Below, piece by piece: positions 11,210 to 23,600 of a DNA stretch of 64,000 nucleotides. Source of the DNA: Raphanus sativus. Taxonomy: Eukaryota > Streptophyta > Magnoliopsida > Brassicales > Brassicaceae. Each line of letters opens with the position of its first letter. The stretch's first letter is position 1. The notes under the pieces were generated by a model, which worked only from the letters and a program-made list of their open reading frames with translations, did not search any database and was not told the origin of the DNA. Position numbers and translations under genes: made by a program. The stretch covers positions 48,653,265 to 48,717,264 of the forward strand of contig NC_079516.1 in assembly GCF_000801105.2 (NCBI RefSeq), given 5' to 3'.

Positions 11210-12387
11210 TATTATTAAAACTAATACCTTTTGTTATTATTTGGAAACATGAATAATATGATAAATGAGAATTGTTCGAAAACATAAATAGCAGATTAAA
11301 TATTTTTTATTTATATATTTAGTTATTACATTTATAATAAATTAAATATTTTCTTTTTGTATTTATTTTTATTTATAGTATCTACCACTGCATTTAAAAT
11401 CAATATAAAATTAATTAATTACAATGATTGTTGCACAAACTGAAATGTAAGTATATATTATATAAAATAATTTTTAATATAGTATTACCTTATTTAATTT
11501 AGTCAAATATAAAAATTAGAGAGTTCAATTTCAAGAAAACAAAATATCATAATATTAATAATAATTCATAGAAACTAATGTTAAAAATTGAAACTTTTAA
11601 TATGTTGTTTCATTTTAAAATAAATTAATAAAAAACATGTTACTATATGAATAGTACAATTACATCAAATTACATCAAGTTATAATTTTTTTAATATAAT
11701 GTTATGTACAAATAAAAAAATATTCTCAGACATCTATATTATAAAATAATATATTTTACTTTATATGTAAATTTCAAAACATAAAAATATATATATGAAT
11801 TTTTTTTATAAAACCAACAATTTATAAATTTATTTTGAACACAAATTAAATCAAACACTCATGCAAAAACATATGTCAAGTTCTATTGTTTTTAAAGTTA
11901 CAGCAAATAAAAAGACTATAACAACCTTATTTTCTAAAATAAAAAACCCTATTTTTCGCTTTAAAAAATTATACTGATGTATCAATAAATTTTAAACGTC
12001 ATCCATTAAAACCAAATCAAAAAAAAAAATCCTAAGGCTTAAATTCTTTGGTAAATTTTCTACTGTTATAGTTACAGCTGAACCATCGTCCCAATAATCA
12101 ACATTGATAATCAACATTGACGTACAACAATCGTGTCCTACAGTCAATTCTCCTTTCTTTTTTTGATCAACTGTCATTCTCCTTTCATCGCTATAATTTT
12201 GGGTGACATAATGAATTATATATATTAAAGAGATTAGTTTTGTAATTAAAAGCAAACTATCATTATCACGGGCTTATTCTTCTTTTCTGGATTTAAGGTT
12301 ATAACGAATCTAGTCTATAAGGCTTTTTGGATGGGACTTAAACCACTATATTTTATTCATATTCTTACTCTTGAAATATAAAACAAA
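11210..12387. other. Intergenic, very AT-rich
   Basis: No recognised gene. An 87-codon minus-strand frame at 11992-12255 has mixed composition and matches no family I know, so it is left uncalled. Confidence 0.4.
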
Positions 12388-12392
12388 AAATC

Positions 12393-12545
12393 TGTTATGA
12401 ATATTATGTTTATGGATGTCCAGCCTATTAGATATTTACTTGTAATCTTGGCCCGTTTATAGCCTATTGTATTTAGGCCCATGTCGCCATGTATTTCCTA
12501 TATAAGGAACACTTTGATTCAATAATAAAACACAGTTTCACAACA
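12393..12545 (+). repeat. 5' LTR of the copia element
   Basis: Runs TGTTATGAAT...TTTCACAACA, 153 bp. It contains a TATA-like CTATATAAGG and an AATAAAA polyadenylation signal. It differs from the 3' LTR at one position (TAAGGAACAC versus TAAGAAACAC). Confidence 0.95.
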
Positions 12546-13314
12546 CGTTATCAGCACGAAACTCTGAAATCCCGAGCTACCTCAAAAACCCTAATTGACG
12601 GCGCCACTTCAAACAGCTCGTTCTCTTCAACCGTAAGGATCCAGACGACGACGAGCCACATATCAAATTGAAGCTCTTGACGAGACGAATCCAACGCCGT
12701 CGGCCTCGACTCTATCTGACGTCGGACGCGCTCTCAATCGCTATTCTAAGACGCGCCGTCAAGTGACCTAAAACCCTAATTTCGGCTGCAACTTCAAACT
12801 GTCATATCTCTCTAACCGTAAGGACTCAGATGACGATCAACCTATCAATTTGAAGCTCTCGACGAGAAGAATCCAGTGCCGCAAACGTCACATCAATCCG
12901 ATTTCAGACGCGCGCTCACCTCCCGTTTTAAGCTGCGCCGTCAAAACCCTAATCCATCTACGATCTCTTTTTCTCTTGGTGGTCCGGTTTCAGATCTTCT
13001 CTAAACAAAGGTAAACTGTCTGAAACTCTAAAAGAGAACACAAACAATCGAATTTGGTTTGATGTTAAAGGTTATGACAATTAAAATCTTGCAAAATCCC
13101 TAACAAGCTAGATTAATAAGTCCAAACCCATCCATGAGTAAATCGGAGCTCTTAAACCTAAAGTTTGATATGAGATTGTTAATCAATTAAAATCACAGCC
13201 TCAATGGCTTGCTGAATCTCGAAAACATCATTGATCTGAATGATCAAATCGATTTTAAACTTTGAAGTTGATCATCTCCTAAAACATAATTATGATCGAT
13301 TTCTTATAAACCCT

Positions 13315-13600
13315 AGAAACTTACTATAAAAAAAACTTTATATTTTCAGAATATTTCTAGAAAATGAAACTTTCTATTTTTAGAAACTTACTATAAAAGA
13401 AAATTTTCTATTTTCTGAAACTTACTATAAAAGGAAACTTTCTATTTTTAGAAACTTACTATAAAAGGAAATTTTCTATTTTCTGAAACTTAATATAAAA
13501 GGAAACTTTCAATTTTTAGAAACTTACTATAAAAGGAAACTTTCTATTTTCAGAAAATTATATTTTCAGAAACGTTCTATAAAAGGAAAAACTTTATATT
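13315..13600. repeat. 34-bp tandem repeat in the copia leader
   Basis: About seven imperfect units of GAAACTTACTATAAAAGGAA plus a T-rich tail sit at a 34-bp period (units start near 13383, 13417, 13451 and 13485). They lie between the primer-binding site and gag. Confidence 0.9.
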
Positions 13601-14019
13601 TTAGACATATATCTAAGCCGTGTGCTTGTTTATTAGGAAAGCATTAACTCGATTGTTTGCTTGATCACACGATTTATATGATTGATTTTCTTATAAAGAT
13701 TAAGTGATATATAATATGAGATGTCGAAAATCAACTTGGATTATGCTGTCCTAAATCCCTAAAGAGATAATAATTTAAAATGGGCACTGGATACCGAGGT
13801 TATCCTAAAGTCAAAAGGACTTGGTGAATGAATCACAGAAGGCGATATTGCCAAACGAGAAAGATTGATACATGGCAATATTAGTTATTAGCCACCATCT
13901 AAATGAGAGTCTAAAGAAATCAGTATCCTAGTAAAGAAAATCCACTAGAACTTTGGACCGCCTTACAGCGGAGATATGATCACCATAAAACGGTGTTATT
14001 ACCAAAGGATAAAATTTGA

Positions 14020-14747
14020 GTGGAAGAACTTGAGATTTCAATACTATAAGTCTGTGGATGAATACAACTCGGTTCTGTTTAAGATAGTTTCAATGTTGAA
14101 ACAATGTGGTGAAGAAGTAACTGAACAAGACTTTCTCTAATGTGTTACTGCAACAGCAGTATAGAGAAAGAGGTTTCACCACCTATACTGATTTGATCTC
14201 CTGTTTACTATTGGCTGAGACCAATAATGCGTTATTAATGAGAAACAGTGAGATGAGACCTTCCGGTACAAAATCATTACCCGACATTTCTAGGCTGATT
14301 TTGGAGCCTAAGAAAGAAAGTAATCTCGTCCAGCACAACAACCATTCCGGCCCTAGCCGTGGGAAAGGTTATGGACGAGGTCGTCATACATTTAAGACAC
14401 ATGGGCGAGGACGAGGCCGCGGTACCACACCCGGCTTTAGCCGTGGTCGAGGTCGAGGTCGAAGTGTGTCTTTTAAACCTTAAATAAAATCTTTTTTGTG
14501 TCACAAATGTGGTATGGGTAATCACTGGGCAAATAATTGCCAAACTCCAAAGCACTTGTATGAGCTTTACATAGAGAGTTTGAAGAAAAATCCGGAAGCC
14601 AACATGGCTTACCGAGATGGTGAAGATGACATGGATCATGACCATACTGATCAAATAGAGTATGAAACTCATGAAAAAGAAAATGATCAGATGGATTATG
14701 AGACTTCAGATGCCTTGAAAAAAAATTTCGACATCAAAACTCTATGA
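14020..14747 (+). pseudogene. Copia gag remnant with CCHC zinc knuckle
   Basis: The upstream part (about 14020-14140) reads as the usual copia Gag core (YNSVLFKIVSMLKQCGEE) and is cut by a stop and a small deletion or frame change near 14138. The frame at 14142-14483 continues the Gag core (LLQQQYRERG, LLLAETNN), then runs into an Arg-Gly-rich tail. After a stop at 14481, the same frame at 14496-14747 holds the zinc knuckle CHKCGMGNHWANNC (C-x2-C-x4-H-x4-C) and an acidic tail. A working Gag would be one uninterrupted frame, so this copy cannot make it. Confidence 0.85.
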
Positions 14748-17700
14748 TATGGATAAGAGTATATATGAGTTTATAAATAAGAGTATAGTCACTCGGCCAA
14801 GGCATTATATACACCTAATAAAAGACCCATTGAATTATAAAGATTTAAAAATGAATGGTTTCCGCATTGAACCAATGGGCAAAAGAAATATAAATTCCTT
14901 AAGATTATAAAGAAAGTAAAAATCGCCCAAGGCATAAAAATGGTCGAGACTGTACTCTCAACTGATCTAAACTATGCTAAAAGATCAGTATGATAAAGGC
15001 AAAAGGCCTAAGTAACCAGATAGGTTGACCACAAAATTTTATACACTTTATGGCATGACTGGACTAGCCATCCAGGTCTTTAAAATTGATGCAAAGATTG
15101 ATATCGAAAAAGGCACAAAAGAGTTATCCCATAGAATCTCACGTTGTGTAACATGTACACAAGGGAAACTCAATAGGCTATAATGTTCCAAGCATCTAAA
15201 ATATTTATAGCATGTTCATGAGGGGGAGAAATGACACTCCCGTGGTCCATGAACAACACTAAAAATCCGAGTGACATGGTCTATGACCATGATAGAACTT
15301 GGCCGAATTCTTTGTGATACAAAGATCACTAGCTAATGCTTGGGAACACATGGATTTACATGTAATAAAAATATGCATCAGGCCATATAAATTGAGCATA
15401 GATATTCCCATCTAAGAATGATAAAGGGTCATGATCCAGACATAGACAATCCTAAGAGATTATGTATAGACCACCACAATAATATGTGCCGTCTAGGATG
15501 GAACCTCATAAGAAGATGAAATAAGATTGGGAATATATGTTGGATATGAGAATGTCTTCCTCCCACGATTTTATAAGAGACCTTGAGCCAAAATATGGGT
15601 GATCAGATTAAGGCCAGGTTTACGGTTTACATGATGAATCCGACTATCCAACATCAGGGGGAGAAAGAAATAAGCTGGTACAAGTATAAAGAGAAATGGA
15701 ATGGTATTAACCATCCTTGTCTTGGCAAGATCCTCGGACCAGAGAATATGATTTAAGACGTCCAAAGAAAGATCATACAAAGCTAGCTAAAAGAATGCCA
15801 GACAGTTTAGACCCGAAAAAAAAGAAAAAGAATGACTAAGTCATACCAGCTTAAGCACCACGAAATTAATGTCCTAGAAGAGACATAATCAAGTTGCTAT
15901 AGAGTCTAAAGATAGACCAATATGTTCCATAAGATAAGGAACCTCGGAAATAAAAAGAAAGGTGCAAATAAATGACATATCCGAGGTCATAAGGGAAACC
16001 AAACCAGACATTTAGATAAGGCTGCGCAGCTGAACATCTAAGATACCAGACCATGTAGTTTGGGACGCCAAACTGCAAGGTAATAAAGGTTCTTAGTAAG
16101 AATGAAATCTCTAATCGATTAGTTCATGTCTGGAACATAATGGAACACTATAAAAGAAGTGTCGACACATACATACACAAAAGATAAATATGCATAAGAA
16201 AATAGCACTTGAGTTTAAAAGATATAAGCGAGGATCAGAACCCACGAGAATACAAGAATGCATTCATAGACTAAAAGAAACTGTGGGGTTTAAGAAAGAT
16301 TCAAAGAATCTATAAAAGAGATGGGTGTATTGGCCATATATAGAAACACCATATGATAAGATAAAACCAGTGAAAAATGGGTCATGTGTGGGAAAGGAAA
16401 AGAAATTGTGAGACATGGACTAAGGTGTTCATATTCCTATTTAAAGCATTCAAGGAATGGCTTGATTACACAAGGATACTCACAAAGACCAAGGAACAGA
16501 TTATAAGGAGATATACTCCTATGTGGTGGATGCTACTACAAATCCGAAAGTGATAAAGGTCTGGATATAAGAAAAGAGAAATGTAGTAAGCAGCATGATT
16601 GATCACTGGATAAAGAAATGATAAGAGTATCAGAAAGATGAGAAAATAAATTCTCATAGAATAGTTTTGTTCCTAAGCTATTCATGGACTGAAACGAAAG
16701 GCAGCTGCATATAAGGCATATAATGCATGTAAAGGATAAGACTAAGTAATACTTAGTGAAAGGAGTTCTATAAGAACGTCCCTGAACACTCCATGCATAT
16801 ATTATGAAGGAAATTCCTTGTGTTCATACTTAAAGAAATGATGATTAGATCGATTGATTCTTGGACAGGCTATGATAAGAATACAATGATCTATAGTGGA
16901 GATGATAGCCATGAATATGTATTGAGATCTATGATCCAAAGTACCAAGAATAGAATGTGATATGGTCAAAAGAGAATAAGAGGATGAATCCATCAGATTC
17001 ACGACCAAAGACCCATATCAACTAGGATCACGTCCGACCTAGTTCGACCTTAATCATCTTGGTTCTAGTCCAGCCCGTTCCGATCTGTTCCCTTCGGTCT
17101 TGTCCGACCTGAAACGTCCATAGTAAGGGGAACGGCATATTTATCCAAAAGTGGCTTAGTTTTGATGAACATCAAATTATAGCATGATAGCCATTCATGA
17201 ACAAGTTATGGACATATAATAAAGAAGGTTCATGAAGAGTTTGGTCAAAATCTATGAACGGGACACACACAATGGACATATCATGATCCGAGTAGATCAT
17301 GGATATACTAAGGCATTCATGGTCGAAATTTATCTAAGAAAGATGGACCATGTAATCATCTCGGTCTTGTTCCGGCCCCGTTTCGGCTCGATCCCCTTGA
17401 TCATGTTCCGACTAAACCGGTTCCAGTGACCACTATATTCAAATCGTGGTATGGCTATGGACAAGGCATGTGTCCTTGGTCCAGGAAAGACTTTACATAA
17501 GTACTTTTAAGACTTATGCACATCCGACCAAAAGAAATGTATTGATATGATTGACGCCTTGATATGGCAAGCCATACTAGGTCGGATAAGTTTTATGGAT
17601 ATGTTCAGATCATAAGACATTGATACTAAAGCCATATACGTCTCCTGCCATAAGTGTTATTGGCACTTTACTTAGATAAATTTGGCATGTCCGAACATGA

Positions 17701-18199
17701 GACAATGATACATGATCAATATATCCTAAGTTACCTTCTAAGGAACTAAAAGTTTGAGATTGATTTATACTAACCAAACCCAAAAAAAAAGGGATTGTTT
17801 GGTTTTAATAAATGTTACAGGTTTATACAAAGTCTCAAACAGGTTATACACATTTGGAGAATGATGAAGAAGCACAAAGTACTACAAGTTCAGTCATGAG
17901 AAATGTTAGCCGACTTCTTCACCATGTCTACACCAACTACACATCTATGAAGTATACCTATCCGTTTGGGACGTTGCAACAGAAAGACCAGTTCAAGACT
18001 TGGCGCCCATGAAGCTAAACCATCAAAGTGTCCATGCGCCAGACTTGAAGAACGGAGGTCCAGAACAGGGGGAGTAGTGTGTGTTGTACTCTTTTTCCTT
18101 CACTTCGGTTTTGTCCCACTGGGTTTTCCGAGTAAGGTTTTAATGAGGCAACATTAAGCACACTACAAGCTCTATATGGTTCTGGCATCCAAGGGGGAG

Positions 18200-18352
18200 T
18201 GTTATGAATATTATGTTTATGGATGTCCAGCCTATTAGATATTTACTTGTAATCTTGGCCCGTTTATAGCCTATTGTATTTAGGCCCATGTCGCCATGTA
18301 TTTCCTATATAAGAAACACTTTGATTCAATAATAAAACACAGTTTCACAACA
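18200..18352 (+). repeat. 3' LTR of the copia element
   Basis: 153 bp, identical to the 5' LTR except for one base, and preceded directly by the polypurine tract. Confidence 0.95.
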
Positions 18353-18357
18353 AAATC

Positions 18358-19096
18358 CCATAATTATACCCCATAATAAAAGAAAAAGTTAACAATTTCA
18401 CTAATCTAAAAGAAGGTAACGCCAAATAGTACCACCATCCATAAGCCTATTTGCCCACTAAAATTCATCCAAATTCATAGCGACCTCTCATGCTCTATGT
18501 CCCATCATGGAGAATAAAACCATAGGAAAGCAAATGTTATGATAATTAAACGTGTAATATTCGACTGTTCTTTTCTCCAGCCCTCTCATCAAATTGATCA
18601 CTTTTTAGAAATATAAATTTTTAAAATTTGCGATGCAACTTTACTTTTTCTATCAATCAGAGATCCGATAGATTTGACAAAACTTAAGGTCACTATTTCC
18701 AGAATATTTTTGATCAAAAGTTGAGATCTCACACTCCCGTTTGCCCAAACACTCAAAATCTTTCCACTCTAACGGCGATTTAACATTCAATTATTATTTG
18801 AAATAAATAAAGTGTATGTTATTCTTTGACTAGGTATAAAGTGTATGTTTTACAGAAGAAAAAAAAATAAGTTAGATTTTTTTCTTGAAATTTTCTTTTT
18901 ACTAAGAATCTAAGAGATGAAGTGTCACTGGTCAAGCGGTTAAATATCCATGTCTGTAATTTTTCCTACTATAACTCGGTTCCACTAAATAGCGTTTCTC
19001 CCCATTATAAGACTGCTATTGATCCGATCTTGTTGATCCAGCTGATAATAAAAATAATTATTGTTAAGATGGACTTCATGTGTATTTACTTACAGC
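18358..19096. other. Intergenic
   Basis: AT-rich DNA with no supported gene. Short reading frames here lack family resemblance. Confidence 0.4.
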
Positions 19097-19597
19097 CAGG
19101 GACGGAAGTTGGGTGTTATAAGGGGGGTCGTGACCCATAATAAATTTTTGAAAATTAGTCTAGTTACTATCAAATATTCTATATTGACCCCAACCCAAAA
19201 TCATCAATGACTTATTAAATCAAGTTCAATTGAGGAATTTAGAATAAAAATTATATCCTTAGTTTTTTATTTTATAACTTTAGAATTTATTTTTATTAGA
19301 ATATTATAATATCATATTGATCTGAATAACAAGACAATAAGGAAAAATTCTATTACATAAAACTTCCATGCCAAGCCAAAACAGTTTTACACTATTCTTC
19401 CAAAATATTATATTATGTTACATAAAATAAAATATATTTATAAATTTAATAATACATATAAATTTTTTAATTGATTTTAAATTAATATTAAAATAGATTA
19501 ATATATAATATACATTTATAATAATTGTTAAAATGATTTTTTAAAACTTAAAATTTTGTATGAGCATGGTAAATTTTTTTTTCCGGTTCCGCCGCTG
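19097..19597. mobile_element. Old hAT-like non-autonomous element
   Basis: Begins CAGGGACGGAAGTTGGG and ends CCGGTTCCGCCGCTG, whose reverse complement CAGCGGCGGAACCGG is an imperfect inverted match. The 8 bp on each side (CTTACAGC and TTTGCACC) agree at five positions, as expected of an eroded hAT target duplication. It is AT-rich inside, without transposase. Confidence 0.5.
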
Positions 19598-20674
19598 TTT
19601 GCACCTGCAACATGATTTCAACAAATTAGAGGGTTATCTTTATATAAGAAATAAGAAAAGAAAAAATGAGATGGCACCTCATCGGTGGAGTTTGTTTTTG
19701 AACCAGTCACAAGAAAGAAAGAATAAAAAATACATTACTATATCAATTTATTTAAAACACATTATCATCTCAAACTACAAGAACTATTAATTATTACGGG
19801 ACTAATTTATTTCATCCCGTAGGAAAAGCCATGAAACTAGGGCTTTCTTCCTGCCTTCCAAGATCATCCACATGCATGATCAGTACTCAGTAGTAGTATT
19901 CTCATGAACAGCTTTCTTAACTAGTATTCATAGATTGGGATGCATGGGAATAGAGTTATGTCGTATGATGTTTAGAGTTGTCCAAGCTCATTTATTGAAT
20001 CAGAATGTTCGTTCTGTATATATGTATCGCCGTTTTGTACAAACCTATGAATCATTTATTTGATTTAGAGTAAATGGATTACACGACCCCAGAATACATT
20101 TATTGTCTTCATATATAAGAACATCATAAGTGATCACCACTCCCTTAGATATGTTGTAACTAGCGCTAGAATAAGTGAATAACTTGTATCGAAAGTCAAT
20201 TTTTAGTTTTCCAATTCTTAGTACGCTTTCGATCATAAATTATGTACTGAGTATCATGCATTGATGTTATAATGATAATAATATAGAGTTTTAATTTTCA
20301 CAAGCTACATAAATAAGTCTGGATTTTGTATGCGTCTTTTTTTTTGTCAACAGTATGTGTCTTCGTGTTGAAAAATAACATACAGTATATTGTTTTGATC
20401 ACTTTTTTTGAAACTTTTGTTTTGATCATTTTAACTCACAAAACCAGTGGAATTTGTTTTTGACTATAGAAGATGGATGCCAAAATAGAAATTAAAAAAA
20501 AAAAAGATGGATCCCAACATTAAAAAATTGTATGCTTGGTAAATGAAGAGATTACCCTCATCGACTACAGATGCCTGTGATGTACACCAGGGCTAATATA
20601 GGCATTAAGTCAACCGAAGTACACGAAATTCATGACAAATTAATTTCTATATATGTATACATAGTAAGAATTTT
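19598..20674. other. Intergenic, downstream of WRKY35-like gene
   Basis: Contains the likely 3' untranslated region of the WRKY gene near 20400-20674. Nothing else was recognised. Confidence 0.4.
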
Positions 20675-23600
20675 TTATAACGACCTTGAGGAGTCGTCAT
20701 CAAAAAAATCGCTAAAAACGTCGGGAATCGTCGTTTTGTTCTCTAGGTTGCCTTGAGAGAGTAACATAGTTAGAGAATCTTCCTCTAGCTCGTCAAGATC
20801 GGCGAAGAAACCCTCCGGCTGATGTTGAAACTCCGGTCTATAGGTATCGTCAACGTCATTATCGAACTCCATTTTGTCCTGACGCTTCTCAACCCCCTCC
20901 TCCTTAACCGCCGCGGCTACATAAGGAGAAGGAGGGGTGGAGGGGGAGGCCAAGTGGGACTTTATGGGTTCGTCTTTGTTTTGGGAGACTCTGGACGAGG
21001 CAGAAGTGGTTGATGTTCCGATTGCGGTTGATGATTTGGAAGAAGGGTTTGAAAAGGAAGAGGAAGAAGAACGAGTGGAGCCGGCAAGAGCGTTGCGTTG
21101 AGTGGGCCACGGATGGTTATGCTCAGATGTATAGGTAATGACTAACATGTTTGGATCGGTGCGGCTACGTTCCACTTGTTTCCTAGCTGGACAACCTTTC
21201 GAGCTGCTACATCTGTAGTAACCCCTGAGGAACAAATGTTTAAGCATTGAAGTAGCCATCAAAGACTTGATTAGCCATATTGTAGTTAATATGTATAAGT
21301 TTTTTTTTTTGCTTAACAAAGTTTATTCGTTATATGTACAGAGCCGGTCCTAGGAATTTAAAGGCTAGAAGCCAAAATGAAAAAAAATGGCCGAAAAAAT
21401 TAATATGATGGGAGGGTTATTCGAACTCAGGTATGGATAGTCATGGACAGTGACTATTTAACCACTACACCCAAGGGAACTTTTAAAAAATTGTGGCCGG
21501 TTTTATTGATATTAATTACCGGCCGGAAGCCATTGCTTCTTCTGATTGTGTCTAGGGCCGGCTCTGTATATGTATGTGTGTGTGTGAGTACGTAGCCATT
21601 TTCCTGAGAAAATCACTTTTCCAATTAAAAATGCATGAACAACACACATAAGATGATCACTTGGCACAATTAATCGGAGAATAGCAAAACATTTGAACGA
21701 TATCCTAGCTTTTCCTCTGATTTTTTTTTTTGAATTGATATTGTTATAATAAGATACAAGATTCTGATCCGCGTTAAAACGCGGATTATGTTTTTTTGTT
21801 GTTTGATTTATAAAACCGGTAAATTAAATTATTATGAATGTTAAATTGTTAGATTAAATGTTTTGTTGCTTGGACCTGTGTTACTAATGTAGGAGCAATC
21901 ATATCTGATTTTATTACTTATGTTGTAATCATTGAAAAACAATTTAAGATAATTTGTGTGTATAATATCATGTGAAGATAAATTATGTGTACATTAATTA
22001 GTTCGAATATACAGATTCTAATTTGAAGAAGGTAAATATATTTACATTAAGTTTTTGAAAAAAAAAATTCTCTGTTAAACTGTGAAAGTAATTTATATTT
22101 ATACTAAAAAGCTAAAAAAAAATTAAAAATATGAAAAATTCTCGAAAAAGGAGGAGATGTTTAAATTTTCCCATTAAAAATGATATATTCTTTGAAATTT
22201 ATAACTTCGTAGTTTTTTTTTTGTTATGAATGATCTTAATATGACTGGGAGTTAAATCAAATACATGCTACCAAAGGCAAACCACAAATCTATTCAATGA
22301 AATATAGAGGCTTGGCAGAAAATCCGAATCCGATAAATCAAAACGAATCCGGTCCACAAAAATAATCACGAATCTGAACCAAAACTGGTTAAAGATTCAA
22401 ACTTGGTATAAAATTAGAATCAAACTCCGGTCTGAACCGAAATATCTCGAATATCCGAATCGATCAGAATCAGATTTTAATACTTAAATATATTAATTAT
22501 TTTCAGAATTATATCCAAAAAATATTTTAAATATATAATATATTATGAAATTGTCCAAAATACTTGATAAAAAATAGTCAAAATTAAATATATAAAATAG
22601 GTAAAAATACCAAAAGTATTTAGAATATCTATTAATTTTTCATCCAAATATTCAATCTAAACTAATTGTTGTGTTAAGGTTAGGTAATTTGGCATACATT
22701 ATTTAAATTTATTTGTTATATATTATTTTCTTAGATTTTGAGAAATTTTTTTAAAATATTTAAATTTTAAAATTTCAAATAATTTAAATAGGTTTTACGA
22801 ATCCGCAAATATCCAGAGCCGAAATTTATAATTACTCTGATGAGGCTGAAATCTTTCATCCAAAAATGTGAAACTCGAATAGATCCGAACCAAACTCGAA
22901 TGGATATTCTATATTCATCTCTATGTATATATATGTTTTATAAACAAAATAATATATATATATATATATATATACGCAAAGATTAGGTCGATATCAGAAT
23001 GCACAAAACCACGTGTTCAATCTAGCTCCAATCAAATGTGCATAACTCAAACCATAATTCTCGTTTTTATTAGCATTAGTGGTCCTTCCTCATGCACTCT
23101 TTTTCATGATTAATTTAAAAATCCCAGGAAAATTGGTTTAATAGAACATAAATCGTTTGATTTACTTATATTAGAGTACATTGTTGGTTTAATTTAAATA
23201 GTCTGGTTTTAATTTAATTGTAGCAATATAATATAATTAATTGTAACTAATTTGATATGGTCCATAATTTATGCAACATCCTAACAAACTTGAAACAGCC
23301 CAAAAATTAAATGACAACTTCAATGATAGATAAATTTAGGATTCTATTTTAATAGAGTAGATATAATATAATTAATTGTAACTAATTTGATATGGTCCAT
23401 AATTTATGCAACATCCTAACAAACTTGAAACAGCCCAAAAATTAAATGATAACTTCAATGATAGATAAATTTAGGATTCTATTTTAATAGAGTAGATGTT
23501 TACATCAAATTTCACAATAAGGAATTTAAAGGCTCATGTGCGCCGGAGAAAGATGGATGCACTTTATACTTTATAGTTACATGCTAATGATTGCACCTGC

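Larger units (their letters stand above)
12393..18352 (+). mobile_element. Ty1/copia LTR retrotransposon, complete ends, decayed coding region
   Basis: The 5960-bp element has 153-bp LTRs (12393-12545 and 18200-18352) and a perfect 5-bp target duplication AAATC (12388-12392, 18353-18357). A primer-binding region, CGTTATCAGCACGA, follows the 5' LTR, and a polypurine tract AAGGGGGAG precedes the 3' LTR. Coding remains lie in copia order: gag with a zinc knuckle (about 14020-14747), a GAG-pre-integrase-like segment (about 15048-15190, WHDW-TSHPG and paired cysteines), and a reverse-transcriptase-like piece (about 16456-16560, ITQGYSQRP). All are broken by stops and shifts. The LTRs differ at only one base, so insertion was recent despite the decay. 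Confidence 0.93.

Noticed and set aside
11992..12255. 87-residue minus-strand frame
   Set aside because: No signal peptide, motif or family resemblance could be recognised, and its AT-rich context gives no promoter or neighbour support.
15571..17008. Several 60-70-residue minus-strand frames
   Set aside because: They lie antisense inside the copia element and have no family resemblance.
20822..21110. Gly/Arg-rich and Pro/Phe-rich frames opposite the last WRKY exon
   Set aside because: They overlap exon 3 of the WRKY gene in other frames.
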